A DNA stretch of 6,508 nucleotides from OMOG01 sp041485845 (GTDB taxonomy: Bacteria > Acidobacteriota > Terriglobia > Bryobacterales > Bryobacteraceae), in the NCBI GenBank assembly GCA_041485845.1, contig JBGPKH010000527.1, positions 1 through 6,508 on the forward strand, in the 5' to 3' direction. Below, in pieces: positions 1 to 5,718 of the stretch. Every line of letters starts with the position of its first letter. Position 1 is the stretch's first letter. The translations under genes and the position numbers were made by a program. Under the pieces are notes generated by a model. The model was not told where the DNA came from, searched no databases, and was given only the letters and a program-made list of their open reading frames with translations.

Positions 1-230
1 GCCAGCAGCAATTGGGCCTGATGCGCCCGCAATGTGCGTGCCGGTTCCGTGCCCGTCGGCCACCATCGGAAACGCCCCTTGGACAAGCGCTTGGTGGCCA
101 GCCAGAACCCCTGGCCATCGTACTGCAAAAGTCGGATGGCGGTTCCGCGCCGCGTCCGGAAGATAAACAAGTAGCCGGAAAATGGATCGGCGTTCAGTTT
201 CTCCCGGCATAGCTGGGCGATGTGACTAAG
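1..230 (-). pseudogene. tnpB: IS66-family TnpB (Orf2) C-terminal fragment
   Basis: On the minus strand an open frame of 76 codons reads through to the window edge. It contains LNADPFSGYLFIFRTRRG near its start and KRLSKGRFRWW further on, the signature of the IS66 Orf2/TnpB accessory protein, whose role in transposition is not well defined. Family members are usually about 115 residues and begin with a segment containing a DMRKSFDGL-like motif. That segment is absent: the frame is closed by TGA at 231-233 just before LSHIAQLCREKL. The bases immediately upstream encode F-D in another frame, which may hint at a frameshift, but the match does not continue, so I read this as 5'-truncated or decayed. 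The 3' end lies outside the window, and IS66 tnpC would be expected there. The family call is fairly safe; intactness beyond position 1 is unknown. Confidence 0.8.
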
Positions 231-641
231 TCACTGTCGAATTCGGGAAGCCTGCGCCTGACTCCAACTTGCCCCGACGGACCGCATTACGGCCGAATCG
301 CCGGCCAGCCGGAAGTTAGCGAAAGGCGCTTCCCTGTCGCTGTTCGAGATTGATCCAGACTGGGTGCCCAGTCAGGATGCAAGGTCCAGTTCGACAGCGA
401 TGGTCATGTGAACAAAGCCGTTGCGTCGGTTCGAGCGGAGGGGGAATTATGCTGCCAGAGTTCTAAAATACGTCCAAGGTGGGGAGCCAATGTGGGGGCC
501 TTTGTGGAAGCCGGCCCGAGAACGAGTTTATCGGTGCCGAATAGGAGGAGTAACGGCTGGTATTGACCGTTATCCGGAAAGGAGAAGAATGAGTCAGGCA
601 TGGAAATGCCTGCTACCACGGACCAATGCGCAGCGGCCGCC
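231..641. other. Intergenic stretch without a supportable gene
   Basis: These 411 bases lie between the truncated IS66 remnant and the end of the synthase-like gene. I read all frames by eye. The longest open stretches (71 codons on minus from 619; an unstarted plus frame at about 352-562) have no recognisable motif. The plus strand has two purine-rich, Shine-Dalgarno-like runs (AGGAGG at 543-548, AAGGAG at 579-584). The second precedes an ATG at 589, but that 47-codon frame runs antisense into the synthase gene. A small perfect hairpin lies at 595-612. The likeliest reading is decayed DNA left by the IS66 element and rearrangement. Confidence 0.5.
595..612 (-). terminator. Short hairpin downstream of the synthase-like gene
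   Basis: CAGGCAT and ATGCCTG form a perfect 7-bp stem around a 4-base loop (UUCC when read on the minus strand), starting 29 bases past the TAG stop of the minus-strand gene. The minus-strand sequence after it is pyrimidine-rich (ATTCTTCTCC) but has no true T-run. It could be a weak intrinsic terminator or an RNA 3'-end stabiliser; termination is only inferred. Confidence 0.3.
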
Positions 642-653
642 CTACTGGCCGCT
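632..653 (-). repeat. GC-rich hairpin spanning the stop codon
   Basis: AGCGGCC (632-638) and GGCCGCT (647-653) are perfect inverted 7-mers separated by 8 bases. The TAG stop at 642-644 lies in the loop. Together with the hairpin at 595-612 this gives two stems in tandem at the end of the transcript. There is no U-tract, so it may protect the mRNA 3' end rather than terminate transcription. Such stems are also frequent by chance in GC-rich DNA. Confidence 0.35.
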
Positions 654-3119
654 CATCTGCTGGATGGCGTACTGCAGCGCCTGCAGCCGCTCGTCCGACC
701 CCACGAACAGATTCCGCGGAAACCTGCGGTAGTTCAGGATGTCGTTATAGATGCTTCCTTCCATGCTGACATTCAGCGCCAGCCCGGCCAGGTATTGCAG
801 CCGCAGATTGCCATCGCGATTGATCTCCGCGCCCGTGAGCCACTGCCGAAGATCCGACTCCTGCCCGGCGTAGTTGGCCAGCAGGCCAGTCATGGAGCTG
901 AATCCCACCTCGTGCAGGGAACTGGCCGCCACTCTGTGGTCGGGCCGGTCCAACCGCTGCTGGATGGCGTCCAGGTCGATCTTCGACGGCTCGGCCTGTC
1001 CCAGAACGACGGTATCGTAGCCGCCGCCGTTGGAGTTGCCCCAGAGCGTGCCATTGGGAAATACATCGAAGAAGGTGGCCAGCTCGCTCTTCACCGTCCG
1101 CAGATCGCTTTCATAAAGCGGCACCCACTGGGTGACCACGCCGCCCGGGTTCAGGTGCTGCTTCACTAACTCGAAATACTCCTTCGAATAAAGCGTGGCG
1201 CTCCCTTTCACCCACGGGTGAATCGGGTCGGAGGTGATGATGTCGAACTTCTCGCGCGTGGTCAGCACGAAATGGCGCGCGTCGTCATACACGATCTCGA
1301 CCCGCGGATCGCGCATCACGTTGTAGTTCTCCTTGCCGAAATACTGCGTGGCGATGGGCGGAATGAGAGGCTCCATCTCGCAGATCACGATGCGCTGGAT
1401 CTCGGGGTAGGGCACGAAAGACCCGGCCGTTACGCCTGCGCCGAACCCCACGATCAGCACCGAGCGCGGATTTGGATGGAGCAGCGCCGGGAGGTGGCCG
1501 AGCATGCGTTGCAGCCGCATGTCGTACGGCTCGGTGGACGCCTCCACTTTGCCGCTGACGTGGAATTGCACCGCGCCGTCATCCCACTTGGAGATGGCGA
1601 TCGACGAATTCCTGCCCTCGCCCGCGTACAGAATGGTGGAGCGGTTCATCGAGGTCATGATGCGCCGGCCATAGGCAATCAACATGCCCGGAGGCCCGGA
1701 AACATTGGACGCCATCACGCCGGCCACGATCAAAGCGGCGCCCAGCCCGAGCGACCCGAGCACCGTCCTGGACGACATCACCAGCGGCGCGAGCACGAAG
1801 AGCGCGCTCACTGCGGCGAGCACGATCAGCACACGCTCGCATCCCGCCGTGCCGATCCACGGCACCAGCATCACGCCGAAGCACAGCGCCCCCAGGATGG
1901 CGCCCGCGGTGTTGGCGGCGTAGATGCCCCCCACCAGGTTGGCGGAATCCTCCTCGCGTGATGCGGCGGATGCCAGCGCCAGAGGAAAGCTCGCGCCCCA
2001 CACCAGCGTTGCCGGCAGGATGGCCCAGATGCAGCGCACCAGGTCGATCTGAAAGGTGAACCAGAATTTCGTGGACAGCAGCGGGTTGATGGGCCAATAG
2101 GGCAGGGAGCTGCTCAGCATGAAGGCCGTCCACCCGATGGCTGCCACCAGCAGCAGTTGGCACAATCCGAGGGCCAGCCGCGGCTTCACCACCCGCACCA
2201 GCAGCGATCCGGCGCCGCTGCCCATCCCCAGACCCACCAGAAACACGGCGAGGATGATGGAGAACGTGTAGACCGTCGCGCCCAGCATGAGGCCCAGGAG
2301 CCGCGTCCAGATCGCTTCGGCTCCCAGCGCTGTCGCGCCCGAGAGCGCGATGGTCACATACACCGGCCAGTAACCGGGCTCGCCGGTGGCGCGGTCCGCC
2401 ACGGGTTCGCCGGCGGCGGCCCGCTGCGGCGTCCGTGCGGCGAGTTGCAAACTGATCAGCGCGACCCCCACGTTGAGCGCTGCCGCCACGAAGGTCGCGG
2501 TAGCCATGTTGAACTCGCGCAGCAGGTAGAAGCCCGCCAGTACACATCCGAGAACCGCGCCCCCGGTGTTGGCGCCGTAGAGCAGGCCCATCCACGAGAC
2601 GCCTTCGCGATTGGTCTCGAGCCATCGCGCGGCGGCCGGCAGCGACGCGCCCATCAGGAAGGTAGGGGGCAGCAGGCACAGCGCGCACAGCACCGCGCGC
2701 AGCAGAACCGCGGGCATTCCGTGACCCACGGCGGCGGTGTAGACACTATCGAGAAGCGGCATCCCGAACAGCACCAGCACACCGCAAATGGCAATGCCGA
2801 TTTCGACCCTGGCATAGACCCGCAACGGATGCTCTTTCCGTACGGAAAGAATACGCGGCAGCGCGAGACTGCCCAGGCACAGGCCGCCCATGAACGTGGC
2901 CAGCAGGACGCCCAATGAAATGGCGGTGGAACCGATCACCAGTTGCAGCAACTGGTACCAGACGATCTCATAGATCAGCGCGGAGCAGCCGCTGCCCGCG
3001 AACAGCAGCAGCAACAAGGGCAGATAACGGCTGGGCTGCTGCGACGGGCTACCCGGCTTGTCCGTTGGCGCCGGCGCGGACGACACTGCTCCCTTGGACT
3101 TCGTATCTTGTTTTGGCAT
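642..3119 (-). CDS. Fused polytopic membrane protein / spermidine-synthase-like domain
   Basis: This 825-aa protein has a hydrophilic Pro/Ser/Lys-rich N-tail (1-30), a membrane region (about 31-470, roughly a dozen helices) and a C-terminal SAM-type Rossmann domain (about 490-700). The membrane region is an internal duplication. YEIVWYQLLQLVIGST (50-65) matches AEAIWTRLLGLMLGAT (267-282), and FLMGASLP...GLLYGANTGGAVLG matches LVWGASFP...GGIYAANTAGAILG. The Rossmann domain has VLIVGFGAGVTAG (554-566), CEMEP (580-584), YDDARHF (611-617) and SDPIHPW (630-636), laid out as in spermidine synthases. However, the usual GGGDG is GFGAG, so the acidic residue there is missing and true aminopropyl transfer is doubtful. 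The family is known as fused MFS/spermidine synthase, with unproven substrate. ATG at 3119 follows only a weak AGG. It lies 38 bp after the peptidase stop, so co-transcription is likely. About 120 C-terminal residues have no motif I recognise. Confidence 0.85.
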   Translation of the reverse strand: MPKQDTKSKGAVSSAPAPTDKPGSPSQQPSRYLPLLLLLFAGSGCSALIYEIVWYQLLQLVIGSTAISLGVLLATFMGGLCLGSLALPRILSVRKEHPLRVYARVEIGIAICGVLVLFGMPLLDSVYTAAVGHGMPAVLLRAVLCALCLLPPTFLMGASLPAAARWLETNREGVSWMGLLYGANTGGAVLGCVLAGFYLLREFNMATATFVAAALNVGVALISLQLAARTPQRAAAGEPVADRATGEPGYWPVYVTIALSGATALGAEAIWTRLLGLMLGATVYTFSIILAVFLVGLGMGSGAGSLLVRVVKPRLALGLCQLLLVAAIGWTAFMLSSSLPYWPINPLLSTKFWFTFQIDLVRCIWAILPATLVWGASFPLALASAASREEDSANLVGGIYAANTAGAILGALCFGVMLVPWIGTAGCERVLIVLAAVSALFVLAPLVMSSRTVLGSLGLGAALIVAGVMASNVSGPPGMLIAYGRRIMTSMNRSTILYAGEGRNSSIAISKWDDGAVQFHVSGKVEASTEPYDMRLQRMLGHLPALLHPNPRSVLIVGFGAGVTAGSFVPYPEIQRIVICEMEPLIPPIATQYFGKENYNVMRDPRVEIVYDDARHFVLTTREKFDIITSDPIHPWVKGSATLYSKEYFELVKQHLNPGGVVTQWVPLYESDLRTVKSELATFFDVFPNGTLWGNSNGGGYDTVVLGQAEPSKIDLDAIQQRLDRPDHRVAASSLHEVGFSSMTGLLANYAGQESDLRQWLTGAEINRDGNLRLQYLAGLALNVSMEGSIYNDILNYRRFPRNLFVGSDERLQALQYAIQQMSGQ

Positions 3120-3157
3120 TTGGACGAACCTATCAGGCGTCCTTCCGCCATGATACG

Positions 3158-4579
3158 TTACCGCGGGTCGGGCACGCGCGGAACCGTATAGACCTTCTTC
3201 AGGGCTTCCTGGTATTCGCCGAACAGGGCGCTAATGCCGTCGAACTCACGCTTCACGGCGGCGCGGTAATCGGCGTGCGTGGCGAAATCGAAGAGCAGCG
3301 CGGCCATGGCTTGCGCGTCTACTACAAAGCCCTGATGGCCCACTTCGGCCAGCGCGTCCGATTCCATTTCGTAAGTGTGGTTGGCGGCGTTCGAAGTGCG
3401 CGCCCCGAAGCCCAGCCCGGGAATCGCGCTCGACACGCTGCCCGTCTCTTCGTAGCCTTGCGGCTTTCCCGGCGCATCCGCAATCTGCGTGGCGCCGAAG
3501 CGCTTCATGTGGGCCAAGCCCACCTCGGCCAGCGTGGCCACCGAGATGCCATCGCGGGTCTGTCCGTAGTTGTCGATTTTGACCTTGGTGCCGGTGGCCA
3601 GGGCCGCGGCGCGCGCCGCGTTATCCACGGCCTCGCGAACCTGCGCCAGGTAGATGGCATCCGGGTAGCGGATGTAGAAATCGGCCGCGGTGCGGTCCGG
3701 CACCACGTTGGGCGCGGCGCCGCCCTCCGTGATCACGCCCTGTATACGCGCTTCGGGCCGCATGGTGGTGCGCGCCGCGTCGATATTGTTGAACAGGTGG
3801 ATGACGCCTTCGAGCGCGTTGCGCCCGGCCCACGGGGTCATCTGGTGCGCGGGCGCGCCGGAGAAGATGTACTTCACGCCATCGATGTTCAGGCAACAGG
3901 TGCCGAAACCGGGCGCGGGACGATTGGTCGTGCTGGTTGCGTGGCTGCGCAGGATCACGCCGGCGCCGTTGAAGACTCCGGCCTTGAACATGTCGGTCTT
4001 GGCGTTGGGCGGCATCATCTCTTCGCCCGGAGTGCCGAACACCACCACGCTGCCCGCCGCGTGGCTGCGTTCCAGATACTCCGCCATGGCGATGGCCGCC
4101 GCCATCCCGATGGGCCCCTGCGTGCTGTGCTGGTCGCCGTGGAAGGCGCGCTCGGTGCCGCGCAGCGCGTCATATTCCAGGATCACCCCGAGAACCGGCG
4201 CTCCGTTGTTGCCCTTGTAGCGGCCCACGAAAGCCGTCGGCAGGTTCGCGACGCCCGTGGTGATCTCGAAGCCGTGGCGTCGCAGGTAGCCGGTCAGCAA
4301 CTGGACGGAGCGCTTCTCTTCGAAACCGATCTCCGGATGCTTCGTGAGGTCGTCGCCCAGGGCGAGCAACTCAGTATCCATGAGCTGCTTGGCGCGGGCG
4401 GTCACCAGGTCGCGCGCCGGATTTGGGGCGCTGAGCTTCGCTACCCAGCCTGGCACGTCGACCGATTTCTCGAGCTCGGCCATCTTCTTGAGAACGTCGC
4501 GGGCGGCTTCCCGCTCGGTCGGGGTTTCCTGCGCGCGAAGTCCGGCCGTCAGCAGCGCGGCGAGAATGCAGAATCGCAT
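3158..4579 (-). CDS. Secreted M20D-type amidohydrolase/peptidase
   Basis: This 473-aa protein starts with a short signal peptide (MRFCILAALLTAGLRA, cleavage near 16/17), so it probably acts in the periplasm or outside. The frame is open 54 codons further upstream, but I chose ATG at 4579 because the signal peptide starts there and the extension is low-complexity and overlaps the preceding ORF. M20 landmarks are HPEIGFEE (81-88), LEYDALRG (134-141), HGDQHSTQG (147-155), GTPGEEM (182-188, catalytic and metal glutamates), RSHATS (211-216) and ANHTYEM (399-405, last metal histidine). The dimerisation lid is about 226-340. It resembles AbgB/HipO-like enzymes that hydrolyse N-acyl or aminobenzoyl-glutamate-type amides with two metal ions; the actual substrate is unknown. 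The usual CGH metal motif reads D-Q-H (149-151). No strong Shine-Dalgarno is visible. The synthase-like gene follows after 38 bp. Confidence 0.88.
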   Translation of the reverse strand: MRFCILAALLTAGLRAQETPTEREAARDVLKKMAELEKSVDVPGWVAKLSAPNPARDLVTARAKQLMDTELLALGDDLTKHPEIGFEEKRSVQLLTGYLRRHGFEITTGVANLPTAFVGRYKGNNGAPVLGVILEYDALRGTERAFHGDQHSTQGPIGMAAAIAMAEYLERSHAAGSVVVFGTPGEEMMPPNAKTDMFKAGVFNGAGVILRSHATSTTNRPAPGFGTCCLNIDGVKYIFSGAPAHQMTPWAGRNALEGVIHLFNNIDAARTTMRPEARIQGVITEGGAAPNVVPDRTAADFYIRYPDAIYLAQVREAVDNAARAAALATGTKVKIDNYGQTRDGISVATLAEVGLAHMKRFGATQIADAPGKPQGYEETGSVSSAIPGLGFGARTSNAANHTYEMESDALAEVGHQGFVVDAQAMAALLFDFATHADYRAAVKREFDGISALFGEYQEALKKVYTVPRVPDPR

Positions 4580-4608
4580 GCAGACCAGTGTGGCACAGAC
4601 GGTGGGCT

Positions 4609-4623
4609 GGCGGTTTTGCCGCC
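4609..4623 (-). repeat. Small hairpin ahead of the amidohydrolase gene
   Basis: GGCGG (4609-4613) and CCGCC (4619-4623) flank a 5-base loop. On the minus strand this stem sits 14 bases after the stop of the small IS-associated ORF and about 29 bases before the amidohydrolase start. It has no T-run. It may separate the IS debris transcript from the peptidase gene or lie in the peptidase 5' leader. The stem is short and could be chance. Confidence 0.25.
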
Positions 4624-4637
4624 GTGAATCGGGTGCT

Positions 4638-5039
4638 TTAACCGGTTTGGGGATCACGGCCTGAGACCATGTTGTAGGCTTGTGCCGGTGGCAGACTGTG
4701 GCGAATTGTGCTTTCCAGGCGAGGTAGGGCGGGATGCGCACGCTGGGGCAGATTCTTGCGGAATCTGGCCGAGGCTTCTGGTACCTGGTCCAGAGCGGCC
4801 AGAGTGTCGCGGAGCATGAGCTTCAGATCCAGGGCTCCCGGTGGCTGATCCAAGGCCCAGAGCGCCTCGGCAAAGTCGGCATCCAGTTCGAAGAGCTGTC
4901 GAATCAACCGCTGCGGGATCTCAGCAGGGGCCAGATCCATTTGGTCCAGAGCACGAAACAGCGCCAGCAGATCGAGCCGGGCCGTTTCCAGACGGGCGCG
5001 GAGATCGGCAGGGACTTCCACCGCGGAGCGACGGGCCAT
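4638..5039 (-). CDS. Small acidic leucine-rich protein, probable IS passenger
   Basis: The protein is 133 aa from ATG at 5039 (MARRSAVEVPADLRARL), or 139 aa from ATG at 5057. Neither start has a good ribosome-binding site; I prefer 5039 because the family-like text seems to begin there. The first ~100 residues are rich in Leu, Ala, Asp and Glu with heptad-like spacing (ARLDLLALFRALDQMDL, LFELDADFAEALWALDQPP, MLRDTLAALDQVP), so an all-helical fold is likely. There is no signal peptide or membrane segment. It begins about 65 bp after the transposase fragment on the same strand and ends 58 bp before the amidohydrolase gene. I recall similar small ORFs of unknown function beside ISKra4-like transposases, but cannot verify that here. 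The last ~30 residues look like read-through of element-end DNA. Confidence 0.55.
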   Translation of the reverse strand: MARRSAVEVPADLRARLETARLDLLALFRALDQMDLAPAEIPQRLIRQLFELDADFAEALWALDQPPGALDLKLMLRDTLAALDQVPEASARFRKNLPQRAHPALPRLESTIRHSLPPAQAYNMVSGRDPQTG

Positions 5040-5103
5040 GGTCCGAGCATGGCGCATGGCGCCACCGAGGTCAACTGATCTGCGGGCAACCGGGCAAGCA
5101 ACG

Positions 5104-5526
5104 TTAGGCGGGCGAAACCATGCGCAGGCGGTCCAACAGCGCCCAGTTCTCGTTCAACAACAGCAGGCGCAAGGCTAACAGACAACGGGCTCCCGCTTCG
5201 CTCCAGCGCATTCCGGCTTGGCGAAAACGAGCATGGACGACTTGCTTATGGGCGCTCTCCACAGCCCCGCTGCCGATCCCATAACCCAGTCGCAAATACT
5301 CGTCATAGCGCATGCGCCCGGCATTCTCGCTGTAGTAGCGGATGAGCGTTTGCAGGCTCTCGCGCAACTCCGGGGTTTTCGGCCGCACAGGTTTCAGTCG
5401 GACGATGACATCTGACACTTTCCCGGAGCGCAGATTCCCGGCGATGGCTTGATTCCGCAATGCCGGATTGCCGCAACGTTCCGGCGGCGCCCATCTTGTG
5501 ACGCAAACTTCCCGAGAACCCTCCAT
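5104..5526 (-). pseudogene. ISKra4-like transposase, C-terminal fragment
   Basis: The 140-codon frame ends with TAA at 5104-5106. From about residue 25 on it looks like the end of an ISKra4-type DDE transposase: NLRSGKVSDVIVRL, then RMRYDEYLRLGYGIGSG (71-87), AVESAHKQVV (88-97) with the likely catalytic glutamate at 90, then ARFRQAGMRWS and LLALRLLLLNENW. Full-length members are several hundred residues, so the N-terminal domains and the two catalytic aspartates are gone. The first ~20 residues read like non-transposase sequence, and the break probably lies near 5465. The element cannot transpose on its own. Family assignment rests on the GSGxVESAxK block; a related DDE family is possible. 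Confidence 0.7.
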
Positions 5527-5626
5527 ATTGCGTCACAAGATTTCGAATCGCGTCCGCAACCCACAGAAAGCAAGGGGGTTGATAACCGTGATTTTTTTGC
5601 TCGCGCACCACCCGTTTTTGCGTCAT
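5303..5626 (-). pseudogene. Small unidentified ORF fused onto IS remnant
   Basis: ATG at 5626 is preceded by an excellent ribosome-binding site, GAGGTGA at 5638-5632, with a 5-base spacer. This is the best on the minus strand of this window. The 107-codon frame starts MTQKRVVREQKNHGYQPP and continues CFLWVADAIRNLVTQYGG. Beyond about 5490 it runs out of frame over the transposase fragment, where the text (many Arg, Ala, Glu) looks like a shadow. I infer that only the first ~45 codons are original and that the gene was cut by the event that truncated the transposase. A GTG at 5635 is in frame but lies inside the ribosome-binding site. I do not recognise the product. Confidence 0.35.
5493..5541. 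repeat. Perfect 14-bp inverted repeat at the IS break
   Basis: ATCTTGTGACGCAA (5493-5506) and TTGCGTCACAAGAT (5528-5541) are exact reverse complements separated by 21 bases. The structure lies just upstream of the recognisable transposase homology. It could be a cruciform, a small palindromic repetitive unit, or a protein-binding dyad. It does not look like a terminator, since no T-run follows on either strand. Confidence 0.7.
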
Positions 5627-5634
5627 TTGCGTCA
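5617..5634. repeat. Two tandem TTTGCGTCA units
   Basis: The 9-bp unit TTTGCGTCA occurs twice head to tail (5617-5625, 5626-5634). Its TTGCGTCA core is the same as in the inverted repeat at 5493-5541. On the minus strand each unit reads as the codons ATG/GTG-ACG-CAA, so the repeat also forms the start of the small ORF. Confidence 0.75.
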
Positions 5635-5638
5635 CCTC
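5632..5638 (-). promoter_or_regulatory. Strong ribosome-binding site of the small ORF
   Basis: GAGGTGA on the minus strand, 5 bases ahead of the ATG at 5626, closely matches the anti-Shine-Dalgarno complement. It is what makes me choose ATG 5626 over the GTG at 5635. Confidence 0.5.
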
Positions 5639-5666
5639 AATCTCTCATGCATTTGTAGACGACCTG

Positions 5667-5675
5667 TGCTATTCT
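5667..5675 (+). promoter_or_regulatory. Possible extended -10 promoter element for the receptor gene
   Basis: TGCTATTCT fits an extended -10 (TGn plus TATTCT, near TATAAT). No good -35 hexamer is found 17 bases upstream; that position is ATGCAT, inside the inverted-repeat arm. The predicted start of transcription is near 5682, giving a leader of about 37 bases. Confidence 0.35.
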
Positions 5676-5705
5676 CCCGTACTGACGGGGCACGTTACTC
5701 CATTT

Positions 5706-5711
5706 AAGAGG
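5706..5711 (+). promoter_or_regulatory. Ribosome-binding site of the TonB-dependent receptor
   Basis: AAGAGG lies 7 bases before ATG at 5719. This spacing and the signal peptide that follows fix the start codon. Its last base belongs to the right arm of the inverted repeat. Confidence 0.6.
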
Positions 5712-5718
5712 TTTACAA

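Noticed and set aside
404..619. Minus-strand 71-codon frame downstream of the synthase-like gene
   Set aside because: There is no recognisable motif and no ribosome-binding site, and its length is easily reached by chance.
589..732. 47-codon plus-strand ORF with an AAGGAG run upstream
   Set aside because: Two thirds of it is antisense to the end of the synthase-like gene, and its Cys/Trp/Arg-rich composition looks non-biological. The leader-like signals are kept as a low-interest observation only.
642..1750. Calling the C-terminal domain speE with a role in polyamine synthesis
   Set aside because: The GGGDG acid is replaced (GFGAG) and the fusion partner is a transporter-like membrane region, so I left the gene symbol empty.
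1579..2688. Minus-strand 369-codon frame inside the synthase-like gene
   Set aside because: It is a different frame of the same strand, made of Arg/Gly/Ala-rich text with no domain. The 825-aa frame has clear membrane and Rossmann motifs.
2915..4627. Long plus-strand open frame (570 codons) opposite the two minus-strand genes
   Set aside because: It is antisense to two clearly recognisable proteins, is rich in Arg, Gly, Ala and His, has no motif, and crosses a gene boundary. This is the typical shadow of GC-rich coding DNA.
4580..4741. 54-codon N-terminal extension of the amidohydrolase
   Set aside because: It overlaps the end of the small IS-associated ORF, has no ribosome-binding site or conserved text, and would place the signal peptide internally.
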